A DNA stretch of 64,000 nt, from assembly GCA_963969495.1 (NCBI GenBank), contig OZ018321.1:123642521-123706520 (forward strand), in the 5' to 3' direction. Origin of the DNA: Ceratothoa steindachneri. Taxonomy: Eukaryota; Arthropoda; Malacostraca; Isopoda; Cymothoidae. Positions 1 through 11,185 of this stretch are shown in pieces (the first letter of the stretch is position 1; each line of letters begins with the position of its first letter). Both the position numbers and the translations under genes were made by a program. The notes beneath the pieces were generated by a model. The model had not been told where the DNA came from, made no database searches, and saw only the letters and a program-made list of their open reading frames with translations.

Positions 1-202
1 ACATGTTCAACTCATTGTGCCCATGTTTGGCTGCACCTACTTTTTCGAACAGCTCGTCTCTACAATAAAGTACACGAAGTCTCACCTTCGATCCCAACTC
101 TTCGACCGCTACCTCAATGACATTCTTCTGTTGTCTATCACAACCATCGAGTCTGACATTGCAGCACTTATTCATGGCAAGCAGCACCCGCCGTCTCGCT
201 GA
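1..202 (+). CDS. hAT-type transposase-like protein, C-terminal fragment (cut by window edge)
   Basis: An open frame enters from the left edge and ends at TGA 200-202. The peptide contains FGCTYFFEQ, KSHLRSQL and LLLSITTIESDIAAL. This resembles the C-terminal dimerisation region of hAT-derived proteins of the GTF2IRD2-like/ZBED5/EPM2AIP1-like group, which usually run to about 500-600 residues, so only the last tenth is visible. The GTG at 17 is just an internal codon, because the frame is already open from base 2. A polyadenylation-like AATAAA follows at 216-221 and a hAT-like terminal inverted repeat lies at 341-359, which fits the 3' end of a DNA transposon rather than a host gene. Whether the upstream part is intact cannot be seen. 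Family assignment is from recalled motif similarity. Confidence 0.6.
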   Translation, partial: HVQLIVPMFGCTYFFEQLVSTIKYTKSHLRSQLFDRYLNDILLLSITTIESDIAALIHGKQHPPSR

Positions 203-359
203 TTTGATTTTTTTCAATAAAATTCTTGTCTAATGTATTCTAGTATATATATATATATATATATGTGATCCCTTTGGTGATTTCGTTTGCCACCCCGCCC
301 CGCGGCCTGTTTCTAAAAGTCTCATCTGTCCCTCACTCTGAAAAGGTTGCCAGCCCCTG
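203..359 (+). mobile_element. 3' non-coding end and terminal inverted repeat of a hAT element
   Basis: This follows the transposase stop codon. It holds AATAAA (216-221), a short (AT)n run (about 243-264) and ends in AAAAGGTTGCCAGCCCCTG at 341-359. That end is the reverse complement of the CAGGGG(T)nGGCAACC-type terminus typical of Charlie-like hAT elements. The matching 5' end and 8-bp target duplication lie outside the window, so the boundary is inferred. Confidence 0.55.
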
Positions 360-486
360 CCATAGTAGATCAGCAGATACTAGAAATGATTAACTAGAAG
401 CTCCCATGAACATAATTGAGGGAATAAGAAACGTTTTCAACGTTTGATTAATCCGTGACAATTCTCGATGAAATAAATGTAGCAAA

Positions 487-735
487 GATGACTTTTATCT
501 CCAAGGCAGAAAACCGACGAAATAAAGTGGAAAACTACCGCTCCGTCTCGCTGCTCAAAATTTTAGGGAATATCTTCGAAAATACCTTAGAATACATAGA
601 CAAACGAAGTATCTTTAAAACAACAAGTTAAGAAATAACTGCCAATTTGGTTTCAGAAAAAAAACCCAGAAACACCGAGATGACACAAATCATCATCTTG
701 GAGAAAATTGCGAAGAGAAAAAAGGGAAAAATTGA
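487..735 (+). pseudogene. LINE reverse transcriptase fragment (Jockey-like), decayed
   Basis: In one frame the peptide reads KVENYRSVSLLKILGNIFE, which matches the NYRPISLL...GKIFEK block (RT region 1-2) of Jockey-type reverse transcriptases. After a frameshift near 630 a second frame gives CQFGFRKKTQKHRDD, matching the QFGFRKGRST block. The same blocks occur in the LINE at 54.8 kb (SYRPITLLEFVGKLFEK, HCGFRK). No catalytic FADD box is present here and the fragment fades after about 735. It would have been part of the pol of a non-LTR retrotransposon; it is broken and certainly inactive. Bases 736-960 show no further recognisable coding. Confidence 0.55.
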
Positions 736-959
736 GCATGGATATCATGTTCAATATTGCAGAATAACGTGGTTTACATCATCACAAATGCTAAAAGTGA
801 ATTAAGAAGAAAATATACCTTAACTCGGAGTCGCGGATGAAGCCCCTCTAAATAATAATTGCTAAGAGGCTATCAAAGTCATAGAAAATATTCCAACCGA
901 AATAGGCAAAGCTAATCTCCCTCGTTAGGCTATCTCCATTTCTTTGAATCTGTTACCCT

Positions 960-1196
960 TTCCTTCAACTTAGTTTCACCTTACTACTTGCTTCTTATAA
1001 TCCTTAATGTGTTTTTTTACCTGCCCCCTTCCCTCTTCCTCATTGGTGATTTCTTGTTTTTAAGGTGGTCTTTCATATTTTTCTTTCGTATATATACCTC
1101 TAATATAATAATATTTCTTGTAGTTATCCTTGATAAGGAACTTAATAAAGTTCGAAAGTACTTGGAAACACCTTTTTATTTTTTCCTGCTGGATAT

Positions 1197-1199
<3 letters not shown>
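960..1199 (+). mobile_element. Penelope-like element 3' terminal region
   Basis: A T-rich untranslated-looking stretch ends in AAAGTTCGAAAGTACTTGGA (1148-1167) and then TTTTTCCTGCTGGATATTGC directly before a long (AT)n array. The same end occurs at 5069-5123 and, in part, at 18633-18662 downstream of a recognisable PLE GIY-YIG domain. I therefore read this as the 3' end of a PLE copy whose coding part is missing. An open frame through this region ending in Tyr-Ile repeats is only microsatellite translation. Confidence 0.45.

Positions 1200-1264
<65 letters not shown>
1200..1264. repeat. (AT)n microsatellite, about 32 units
   Basis: Uninterrupted alternating A and T directly after a PLE 3' end; open in several frames as Tyr-Ile repeats on both strands. 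Confidence 0.97.
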
Positions 1265-1268
<4 letters not shown>

Positions 1269-1960
1269 GGGGGGAGAAATAAATTATGTGAAGATTAACG
1301 AGATAATCTGGGGATGACCATACACGATCGCTTTAGCCCAAAGCACGGGGTGGGGTGGAAGACAATGGCAGGCATTGATCTTCAAAAAGATACTTCGGCG
1401 AGTCCTGACTAGGAGGACTTGAAGATAGGGTTTGATTACTCCGTGATTAAGAATGAGATTTTATCTGCTCCAGAGAGACGTAATCTCAACTGAAGACGAT
1501 TTATCTGATCGGCAGGAAGGCTCGAAAGACTGGAATCTTGAAGGGGTGGTGGAGATTTGAGGGCCGCACAACTCTCCGGGAAGAAGGAAGCTCGATAGCT
1601 TCCCTCTAAACAGGGGCCAAAGCTTAACGAAACTAGATATGCGGACGAGATCTTCGACGACGTACAACGACGAGATACGATGGGTTGCGTGAAACAGACG
1701 GTTCTCTCGACGGAGTGAATGGCGGGCTTTCAATCTCCTAGATAGATGGTGAGCTTCGGGAAAAATACTCGGGTGGCTGCTAGTTGAGTTATGTCCTAGC
1801 GATAAATAAAGGGTGCGAATTACGGTTGAGCGGGTTCAGATTAATGGCTTGCCAAGTTGCAGTTCAAAGGATATATAAAGATAATACCCAAAAATATAAT
1901 TTTAATATATATTACAAAAAGGTGGCCTTGCGGTCCCCAAGTAATTCTTGGCATCAGTCT
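1265..1960. repeat. Interspersed GC-richer repeat, copy A
   Basis: Three blocks resemble the region at 14.1-14.85 kb: 1345-1440 (GAAGACAATGGCA, TAGGAGGACT), 1560-1625 (CTCCGGGAAGAAGG, AGCTCGATA, ACAGGGGCCAAAGCTT) and 1838-1870 (TAATGGCTTGCCAAGTTGCA then TTCAAAGGATATATAAAGA). The order of blocks differs between the two copies, as expected for permuted or terminal-repeat pieces of one LTR-type element. No convincing coding frame: the 90-codon minus frame at 1461-1733 has no family resemblance and lies across the repeat. From 1961 to 2450 I see no gene. Confidence 0.5.
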
Positions 1961-2448
1961 AAACAAACACAATTCATGATAACGCGTTGTTTGAGACAAT
2001 CAAACTCGCATCGCGATATTGAAGGGGGGGTAGAGCTAATATTGCTGCGCACGAAGTTATCGCAGGGGAGGAAGAGGAGGTGATCGGCGCCCGAAAACAA
2101 ACATAGCTGGGACGGGTAATTAAGCGAGTGACGGATACTTCCTTGACTTTCTACAATTCTCAGGCTGGCTCACGTGGTCTTGAAAGAATAGAGGGGATCG
2201 CCATTGGGCTTCCTCTCACGGTGTTCATTCGAGGGCATTCCCTCACAGACTGACAATGGACACGCTGCAAGTAGTCACGAAAAAGTATTTAATTCGAATA
2301 ATTATCAAGGTAAACATCGTGATTCGGATTCCAAGGGAAGTCATAGGTCCCATGACTAACTCACTCCACTTTGTCATCTCCTACTATACCTCCTCGTTTT
2401 CCAATAATCAAGTTAAGCTTGTCAAACTAAATTCAATCTTGACTTGGA

Positions 2449-2548
<100 letters not shown>

Positions 2549-2750
2549 GACCAAAGAATTTTACAAAATTGAAGAGATTGCCTTTAATCTCTATTACTTA
2601 TAATATTTTCAGGAAAACTGCATGTGTAAAGATAAAAAAGATTCTCTAATCGCAAGTTAAGGAAAACAGAACCTTTACACAACATATTACTTTTACATAA
2701 CCATGATAATTTCTTGTATGTAGTACGAATCTTAAAACACCTTGATATGA

Positions 2751-3132
2751 ATGTCCTTTTTTAAATACAGTTATGCATTAAAAAATATGTTAATAATACA
2801 TAGCCCAAGGAACGATAATAATGTAATATATAATATACCTTGTTTGGATTGTAATTTATTCTATGTAGGCCAAACTTCTAAAGGATTCTCTGTAAGAATT
2901 AAGCAACACCAAAATACACTATCTAAGGGATATACAAATAATGCTTTGGGCGTCGACAGACAGGCTTAAGATGGATCAGCAGATTAACTGGTCAAAAGTA
3001 TATACTATCATGCATATAAATGAATTTATTAGCAGAAATATCTGTGAATCGTTCCTAATCTCCAGCACAAAGGAAAAAAATATAAATATTATGCCCGGTT
3101 TCTTTTCTTTAGACCAGTCCTCTCTCTCTTAA
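2751..3132 (+). pseudogene. Penelope-like element GIY-YIG endonuclease domain, frameshifted
   Basis: The first frame (2751-2969) contains YNIPCLDCNLFYVGQTSKGF and VRIKQHQNT. This is the N-terminal half of a GIY-YIG nuclease with the Zn-like C-x2-C (CLDC) and the YVG that stands for the YIG box, followed by the conserved Arg (VRIKQH). After a frameshift near 2941-2960 a second frame continues with INWSKVYTIMHINEFISRN and ESFLISSTKEKNINIMPG. That matches the rest of the PLE C-terminal domain, including the catalytic-site Glu (E in ESFLI). In PLEs this domain follows the reverse transcriptase and nicks target DNA; here RT is missing, so it is a 5'-truncated copy. An (AT)n array lies upstream, another starts at 3354, and 3133-3353 has no gene. 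Confidence 0.75.
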
Positions 3133-3352
3133 TCAGAAAAACATATTGAGGTCTTGAAAAAAATTTGACCATTTGATTTCCTAGGGAAAACATTGATTTG
3201 TATAAATACAGTGTCTCTCTATTTCATAAACCATTGTTAGTTTGAAAATGTTAATAAGATAACGAAAGTACTAGCTCCAATCAATCTTTCTTTTTCCCTA
3301 CGTGGTACAACCAAATATTTATACTTATTCACGTGTTACCTCATGTTTTTAC

Positions 3353-3353
<1 letters not shown>

Positions 3354-3413
<60 letters not shown>
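3354..3413. repeat. (AT)n microsatellite
   Basis: About 30 units, followed by an ATATTAATAT variant. It sits roughly 220 bp downstream of the PLE GIY-YIG relic, the usual position of such arrays in this window. 3414-3670 shows no gene. Confidence 0.95.
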
Positions 3414-3419
<6 letters not shown>

Positions 3420-3668
3420 TATATATTAATATGCTTTAAGGATTTTAATATTCTATATATTCAATGAAATTTTCGTCGGCCTCAACTACACGATCTCCAA
3501 GCCACATAGGAACATGCTTGAGGCTTTCTAGTTAATTCCGCTGTTTAATGAGTAAAAAATTTGGTGACCTTAGACCAAAAATCCACCTAGGACATGCACG
3601 GGTCTTGTTGGTCGATCTAGTAATCACGACCTACACAAAGGGTTTGCAGTCTACGCTGTCATTATGCA

Positions 3669-3903
<235 letters not shown>

Positions 3904-4001
3904 GGTTCCATTAAGACGTATTGAAGTTAGCAGTAAATAAAACAGTGTTGGCAAAAATTTATTGATTTCACTATTGGATCATGTTATTTGAGTCATGGCA
4001 A

Positions 4002-4850
4002 TTATGTGTGAAAAATAATATCGCCTAAATGTCCGCTAAGGCTTCGGCGGCAGACCTTCACTCGAAGGTCAACATTTTTGATGAAGTCTTTGCATAGTTG
4101 CTCCTTGATCCCACCAATATGCCTTATTTTCTTTAAGCTTTTGAATTGTTATTGGCTTGTTGGCATATACCTTACTTTTGAGATAACCCCAAAGAAAGAA
4201 ATCTAAAGGCATCAAGTCACACGATCGTGGTGGCCAATTGACCTCACTGTTTCAAGAGATGATGCGACCTAGGAACTTCGCATTCAATAAAGCCATTGTT
4301 GCATTGGCTGTGTGGCACGTGGCGCCGTCCTGTTGAAACCACAAATCTTCGACATCCATAAAATTCAGTTCAGGCCATAAGAAGTTGGTAATCATGGCAC
4401 GGTATCGCTTGCCTGTCACCATAACAGAATTCTCGGCATCGTTTTCGAAGAAATACGGCCCAATGATTCCGCCAGCAAAAAATGCACACCAAACAATGAC
4501 CTTTTGTTGAAACAGTGAATTTTCAACAATCTTCCTGTGATTTACAGCAGCTCAAATGTGACAATTCTGATTATTAACAAATCCACCAAGATGAAAATTA
4601 GCGTCATCAGTAAAGATGTTTTTTTGCGAAAAATCATCAGCGGCTTGTCTTTGTTTGTGCACACAATTGACAAATGTACGGTGTTTCAAATGGTCAGTAG
4701 TCTTGAGTTCTTGTGTCAATTGAATTTTGTAAGTGTGTAGAGAGAATCTTTTGTTAAAGTTTGATGTAACTTTTTGTGTAGAGATTCAATTTCTGCGCGC
4801 AATAACGAATAGACGTGTCTGGATCTTCGGCCAGAAAAAGAAAAAAAATC
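4002..4850 (-). pseudogene. IS630-Tc1-mariner transposase relic (DDE domain)
   Basis: Reading the minus strand gives FTDDANFHLGGFVNNQNC (first catalytic Asp), VIVWCAFFAGGIIGPYFFEN, KRYRAMITNFLWPEL, LWFQQDGATCHTANATMALL (second Asp) and VNWPPRSCDLMPLDFFLWGY (third Asp), ending in DIIFHT and TAA at 4002-4004. This is the catalytic core of a DDE transposase of the arthropod-common QQDGATCHTA / SCDLTPLDYFLWG type. Thirty-six positions separate the last two Asp if an internal stop is counted. Two nonsense codons are visible: TGA at 4552-4554, where the family has Trp, and TGA at 4252-4254, where it has Arg. The N-terminal part is frameshifted (EDPDTSI at the far end), so the copy is dead although its catalytic acids survive. 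A related plus-strand relic lies at 44640-45183. Confidence 0.8.
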
Positions 4851-4971
4851 ATTAGACGATTAAAGTTAACTCACATTTAAAATCGGGCTAAGTTATTAGA
4901 ACACCCATTATATATGTATATTTATATATATGTAAAAAATCCACAAAGTATCGCGTGAGTAAGCAATAAAT

Positions 4972-5120
4972 GCAACAAAGCCAACAGGAAAAATTAATAC
5001 GAGGATTCTAAGTATTTCCGAACTTTCTTTCGTGTTTTTTATCAAGAAATGACTAAAGAACTCGAAATAAAGTTCGTAAGTACTTGGAATCCTCGTATTA
5101 ATTTTACCTGTGGGCTTTGC

Positions 5121-5123
<3 letters not shown>
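4972..5123. repeat. Inverted pair of PLE-type ends (61-bp arms)
   Basis: Arm 4972-5032 is the imperfect reverse complement of arm 5063-5123, with a 30-bp spacer. Both carry the AAGTTCG/AAGTACTTGGA...CTTTGCTGC terminus also seen at 1148-1199. The right arm runs straight into an (AT)n array, and the left arm is preceded by ATATATAC-rich sequence. This looks like two PLE 3' ends joined in opposite orientation. Confidence 0.7.

Positions 5124-5178
<55 letters not shown>
5124..5178. repeat. (AT)n microsatellite
   Basis: About 27 units directly abutting the TTTGCTGC end of the inverted repeat. Confidence 0.96.
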
Positions 5179-5182
<4 letters not shown>

Positions 5183-5229
5183 ACATTCTCCGAAGACAAT
5201 TTAATTAAGAACAGTTTCGGTGTATCTCA

Positions 5230-6021
5230 CACCCTTTTTCAACTGACATTGGATAGAAAATATAAGAAAAGTGCATACAAGCATAACACAAGGTCAGGTC
5301 GTGAAAGATCCCCTCTCTTTTCCCCAATCCCCTACTTGTGGCTAATCCGGAGTGGGGGAGGGTAGGCCTAAACATATTGAAGGGCTGACATTTTACTATT
5401 TTGTTTAGTTGTTTTCTTATTACAGGATTTAAAGAAAATTGACCCTCAGATAGATTTAATTTAGGAACTGACGATATCAAGCTCGATTTTACGATTCTTC
5501 TCTTAACATAGTTAGCCGATTTAAATACCATTTTACTTCCATTGAAATCGATCGTATGATTTTAAGTCTCTAACATGGCAAAATATTCCACTGCTTTCGC
5601 TGCCCACTCTAATATCTCTTTTGTGTTCGTACAATCTCTTGTCTAGATTTCTCCCCGTTTCCCCTATATAAACTTTATGGCAATCGTTGCATGGTATTGC
5701 ATATACTCCTATGTTATGATGTTCTTTGGGTTTCCTGGCCATCATCAATTGGTTTAAGGAAATATTATATTTAGAGGCTAGATTAATACCCGCTTTTCCA
5801 AATATGCTCTTTAAACTATTTAATTTATTATTAAATGGCAATGTTATACATTTGTTGAAGTGGTTAGTGCGGGAAGGCTTATTACCATAGAATGTTTTAC
5901 TAGCTGCAAAATGTGCAGAGGATATGAACCAATTGGGGTAATACAAATTAGAAAAAATGGTTCTGATAATGACAATTTTTTCATCTAGATGAAGAATAAA
6001 TTGGAGGCATATATCACACAC
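5230..6021 (-). pseudogene. Penelope-like element C-terminal region with GIY-YIG domain
   Basis: Reading down from 6021, one 162-codon frame contains IFSNLYYPNWFISSAHFAAS and ITLPFNNKLNSLKSIFGKAG, which is linker between RT and nuclease. It continues with GVYAIPCNDCHKVYIGETGR and LDKRLYEHKRDIR, i.e. GIY-YIG boxes with CNDC and YIG intact and the conserved Arg. It stops after RFQWK near 5533. A shifted frame just below continues with VFKSANYVKRRIVKSSLISS, the nuclease helix that normally bears the catalytic Glu; here the position reads K in RRIVKSSL where other copies read RRIVES. One frameshift plus the lost Glu mean the enzyme is inactive. The RT domain is absent. An (AT)n array lies just upstream in its own sense (6071-6229). 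Confidence 0.8.
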
Positions 6022-6064
6022 AATTTGTTTTATTTAAATTTAAAAATCGAGTGACCTTATTAAA

Positions 6065-6707
<643 letters not shown>

Positions 6708-6739
6708 TAAATTTAGGCTCTCTAGAAGCAATCCTCCTC

Positions 6740-6742
<3 letters not shown>

Positions 6743-6805
<63 letters not shown>
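6743..6805. repeat. (AT)n microsatellite
   Basis: About 31 units, just outside the inverted PLE end pair. Confidence 0.96.
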
Positions 6806-6808
<3 letters not shown>

Positions 6809-8159
6809 CTATTGGAAAGCGATTCTTGACAAGTATCATTTAAATGATCTTCTTCTAATTAAGTTTCCTTCGATTTCCTCTCGACTCTTTGAGGTACATA
6901 AGAATTTGCTTGTGATCAAGTAAAAACTATAAATACTCTGTTTATGTTGGTTCGCACTTAGACTAGTAGAGTTCTCCACGTTTTTGTAAATAGTCATAAA
7001 TAGGCTAATAAAACTACACATATTTTCTGATGGATACGTTAAAGAAGAAAACATATTTTAATGCAAGAAAGTGTCACTGGGCAAAATAAAGATAGGTTAT
7101 ACCCAAAATCCCAGGATAGTTAAATTATTTATCACCGTAATTTGGTCAACAGGCGAATAAATAGACTCCAATCAACCTGTTTAGTGAAAAAAACATAAAC
7201 CACCGAGGGAATCCGCTCGGTTCGAACTTTTAGGTTCGCACACATCATTTCAAGGTCCTTTATTTGCATTTATATTTATTCTCTATTACCGATAAATGAT
7301 ATTGATAATATTCCTGTTATTATTAAAATCAGTATTCCCTTAGACGAAGAAGGTTCTAACCATTTTGGGTATTGTGAGTTAGGAATGATTTATTTTCATG
7401 AGTAGAATAGGTATCTGGCGTTGCCCGGGATAAAAAGTCCTGCCGTAAATCAATGCAGCTGCAGATTATATGAAATTCTTATAGTGTGGCACAAAAATAT
7501 CTTTAAGTCTTGATTATGATTTTCATTATTTGCAGGAGCAATGAGGATTCAAGAGGGTTGCGCACTCTCTATTTCATATTATATACTTAATATCATAATA
7601 ATCTACTTATAATGAGTAAACGTTTAACTGCATGTGCCCGGCAGTTTACGCTCATGTGTAAATGACCGTAAGTATGAGCGAACAACGTTGTGGCCACATG
7701 AACAAATCGAGCTTCTAAAATTGCATTTACTTTCTTATTTCAATTTATTGTAATGTCGTCTCCTATCTATTTACCATACTTAAAAGAATAAAAACTAATT
7801 ATTATACATAAATTTATTTTGTACCTTTTATAAATTGTTTTTTGTCTAAGATTTTATCGGACAAACTCAGTAATGGTATCACAAAAAGAACCTAGAAATA
7901 TGGCTACACTATCGTGAAAATTGATAAAAACCTTTATTTATATCACAACTTTTATAATAACCTTCCCCGAGAAAATCCCAAGTTATGTCTACGTATAAGT
8001 GAATGTTATGACAATTTGCTGAATAAAACGAATATTTTAATCGAATAACCATTTTATTATAAAAATTGAAGTGTCCAAATGATCCGAATGCTTTGGTTTG
8101 TTGGGAGGAAAACTGCATTGTTTGCATAGCAACTAATTTCAAGTGTCGAGTTTAGTATT
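6806..8159. other. No gene recognised
   Basis: AT-rich sequence. Short minus-strand frames at 6836-7054 and 7909-8142 have no family resemblance that I can see. A small imperfect inverted motif (CCGAG...CTCGG) lies near 7204-7222. Confidence 0.5.
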
Positions 8160-9000
8160 ATGCCTAAGAAATTTGTTACGCCTCTCTTCGTCCCCAAGCT
8201 GATTGGAAATCTGCTCTACAAAGATAGTATTTTAATTAGAGCCATTTCAGAGACTGTTAAGTGCTCCAAATGTGTCACCTTTGAAGAAAAACGGTTTGTT
8301 CAAGCCTGCAAATTAGTGGTAGGCCAAGGAAGACGTCAAAAAAGGAGAACCTATCACTACCAAAATTGCGAAGAAGGACAATTTCAACCGGGATGCAATA
8401 GGTTTTCTAATGCTTAGTGAGATTTAGACCATCAAGATCTTTTCTTAGACTGCGCCATGTTAACTAGAGGGAGGCATTTAACGCTTGAACAAACGCCGTC
8501 AAGCCATTGATCAACCTGAAGAACAATAAGTCTCACTATAGATTCCCATCTAATCGTATCACATGGACGGATGACCAATTGAGACGAATCGATTTAAATA
8601 AAAAATCTAATTTTACGTATTTTGCTTCCAATGGCAGAGGGTAGTTCTTTGCAGATCAGGCGAAAGATTGCCTTTAAATTGATGCGAAAGAGTGTTAAGT
8701 TTTCGCGGAACAAGTTTCATGATCTGGGGCGTGATTTTAGCAGAAGTTACAAATATTTTATCACTTGGGCGATTATGGATCAGAGTGAATGCACAAGTAT
8801 TCCTGGAATTGCTGCTATAAAATATTTTGCTTCACCTGCCAGTCACCAAGACCTGAACTGCTCAATGCTTGGAGGATGACGCCCCCTTCCACATGGCCAG
8901 GTCGTTAAAGTTCTTGTTTGATGAGCAACAGGTCACACGTCACTGTGCTGAACTAGCTTGCGACTGAATACAATTGATAATATATACGACAACTCAGAGA
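8160..9000 (+). pseudogene. Tc1-like transposase relic
   Basis: An ATG at 8160 begins a basic peptide with the layout of a Tc1 helix-turn-helix domain (AISETVKCSKC). It is followed in shifted frames by GRPRKTSKKE (the AT-hook-like linker), NAVKPLINLKNNKSHYRF, RITWTDDQLRRID (the WTDEQW block before the first catalytic Asp), FMIWGVILAEV (the GGGSLMVWG block) and DDAPFHMARSLKFLFDEQ (the QDNAPCHTARSV block). The first Asp region SDEKKF is degraded to NKKSNF, and the second Asp box survives only as DDAP. At least four frame changes and several stops break it. Order and spacing match a 340-residue Tc1 transposase, with the C-terminal third lost. It would have cut and pasted its own element at TA sites; this copy cannot. 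Confidence 0.6.
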
Positions 9001-9612
9001 GATTTCTGAAGGAGGGAATAAGGAAATAGTTTCATAACTGTTAGAAATACTTAAGATTAATTGCGCAAAATTACCACAAGTTTCAACAGTTGGTTCATTC
9101 CTGTAGAAGATGTGAAAACATCATCGAAAATAAGGACGTCCTCACTAAATTAACTATTAATTCTATAGATGTTTTCCACATCAATTTTTATAGTAAATTT
9201 CTTTCTCATGATAATAATGATAAACATAGTATATGGCATATTACAGTTATATTTTTCCTAATATAACTTTTTACCCTAAGCTCAAAAATGCAATGAGAAT
9301 TTTTCCATCACGTACAGTTTTTGTGTAATAACATTTTACAAGTATTACTTTTGCGGAACTCAATGCATTTTTTTAAGCATAACTCATTATAGTATTAAAT
9401 AATGTATCACTCAATTCCCAATAAGCGACATTTAGGGTTAAAAAATTATTTACTGCATGTTAAAACACGTTAATGCAGAGCAGTTGAATGAATAAAACAG
9501 TTATTATACCAGCATTGATCAAGCGCGCACTGTGTATGCATGTATTATGGTTTTATTGTTTTTTTTGTGATTTACAATTACTGTGAGAATTGTCAAGTGT
9601 TAGTAAATAAAA

Positions 9613-11075
9613 ATGCCAAGAAAGTCCATAAACGATCCGGATAACTTTGGTTAGGTTTGTGGGGATCTGAAGTTTAATATTCAATGAAGAAATTTGACTC
9701 CACTAGTCAAAAAAAATATTAGTAACTATATTTTGGCTGTAAAATAGTTGACCAATATAAGAGCTGGGCCTCCACATCTGTTAGTTAACCAGTATGTTGC
9801 GTCTGACAGACTAGGCTCAAGCTACTCTGTGGATGAACTTTGCGATACCTATAGTTTAGTGGGAACTACAAGAAAATTTGTTGGACTGTTATTTCTGCAT
9901 TACAAAGATAAAAAAAATAAGTGGTAAATCTAAACACACTGTGCAGTGCCCAAATTTACCCTTATTTCTGGATTTGAACTTGTCGCGGGAGGAAGCAGAG
10001 TATTTGGGATTTAAATATGCTGAAAGGTTGGAATCTCCTCCATACTGACAATAAAGTGTGTTTTTTTGTCATCATCAAAAAGAGTTTTAAGATTTATATT
10101 TTGAAGAAGCTAGTTTAGTGTAAGCAAACTAAATTTGTACTGTCATGGCTGCACTATAATCATTAACATAAATATACAGAGTAGAGATTGTTTATTGATT
10201 CCTCGAAAACTAGTTTAAAGGTTTAGTTTTGCACAAGGCAACAATTTATCGTCTGAGCCAGTAGCATATGCAACTATTATGAAAGAATATATGACAATAT
10301 GAAAATCTTGCTAGGAAAAATCAGTACAACATATACGGTTTGGCAATCTCTACTCTTTTAAAAAAGACCACGTTATTAATAGTTAGACAGCTTGGCCTCA
10401 TAAAATTATTTTGCTTTTTACGCAATAGAGACAGTAGGGATAAGACAAATCATTACGACAGGAAAGAATGGTCAATTCGTGAAGCAATTACGATTGGGCA
10501 TAAAAATGTTATACATCCTACACTAGTTAACTCGGAGATGAAACATTTACCTCCCCTCCATATTAAATTATGGTTTTCAAAATCTTTGTTAAGACGAAGG
10601 CTAAAAAAATTGCTGGATTTCATAATTTGAAAAAGAAAATTATCCTCGTGTTATTGACACTAAGATAAAAGAAGAACTTTTGTGGGTCCCTAAATAAGAA
10701 ATGTGATAAAAGATGGGTAATTCGAAGAACTATTTAGCCAACTCGAAACGTCAGCGTGGGAGTCATTTAAAATTGTTGTTCAAAACATTTTAGGAAATTG
10801 GATTCCCCGAACTACCGTGATATTGGTGAATTATTACAGTCATACAAACATATGAGGTGCAATATATCCCCAAAATTCATCTTTTGGTATTCACGCTTGG
10901 ATTTCTTTCTGGACAATTTTGATGCCGTCATTGAGTAAATCTCAGTCATGGAAAACAGATACCAGCAAAAATGGAGTGCAAGAATGCTCACAGAATATTT
11001 TGGGACGCTAAAGAGGGAAGTTTCACAGGCCAAACAAGGAAGTAAAACAACAACTACCATATCTTAAGCCCTGCG
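9613..11075 (+). pseudogene. Decayed copy of an uncharacterised repetitive invertebrate protein gene
   Basis: ATG 9613 starts MPRKSINDPDNF, and broken frames then show VCGDLKF, RNLTPLVKK, FAIPIV, LLDCYFCITKI, SKHTVQCPNLP, WRLFIDSSKTSLK, QLGLIKLFCFLRNRDSRDKT, NHYDRKEWSIREA, HKNVIHPTLVNSE and LPPLHIKL, then LETSAWESFK and NILGNW. Together they follow, in order, a cysteine-containing protein I recall from many invertebrate genomes (usual wording NFCYVCGE...LTPLIKKAYELYFGC... and CEWDSRDR...HYVRKDWP...NVLHEPLVNP...LPPLHIKLGL). It is annotated there only as uncharacterised and often occurs in many copies. Function is unknown to me; its repetitive nature suggests transposon origin. This copy has many stops and shifts. 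Identification rests on motif memory, not a search. Confidence 0.5.
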
Positions 11076-11158
11076 TGCATATAAATTCTTGCGTTTCTGT
11101 ATAAATTCACCTGCGTCGCACAATTAAACGGTGGGTGAAAGACAAAATCTAGCTACAG

Positions 11159-11185
11159 ATATGTGATTCTATTAGAATCACATAT
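11159..11185. repeat. Perfect 13-bp-stem palindrome
   Basis: ATATGTGATTCTA, one T, then its exact reverse complement. It lies just past the decayed gene. It may be an element end or a DNA hairpin; no flanking duplication was evident. Confidence 0.7.
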
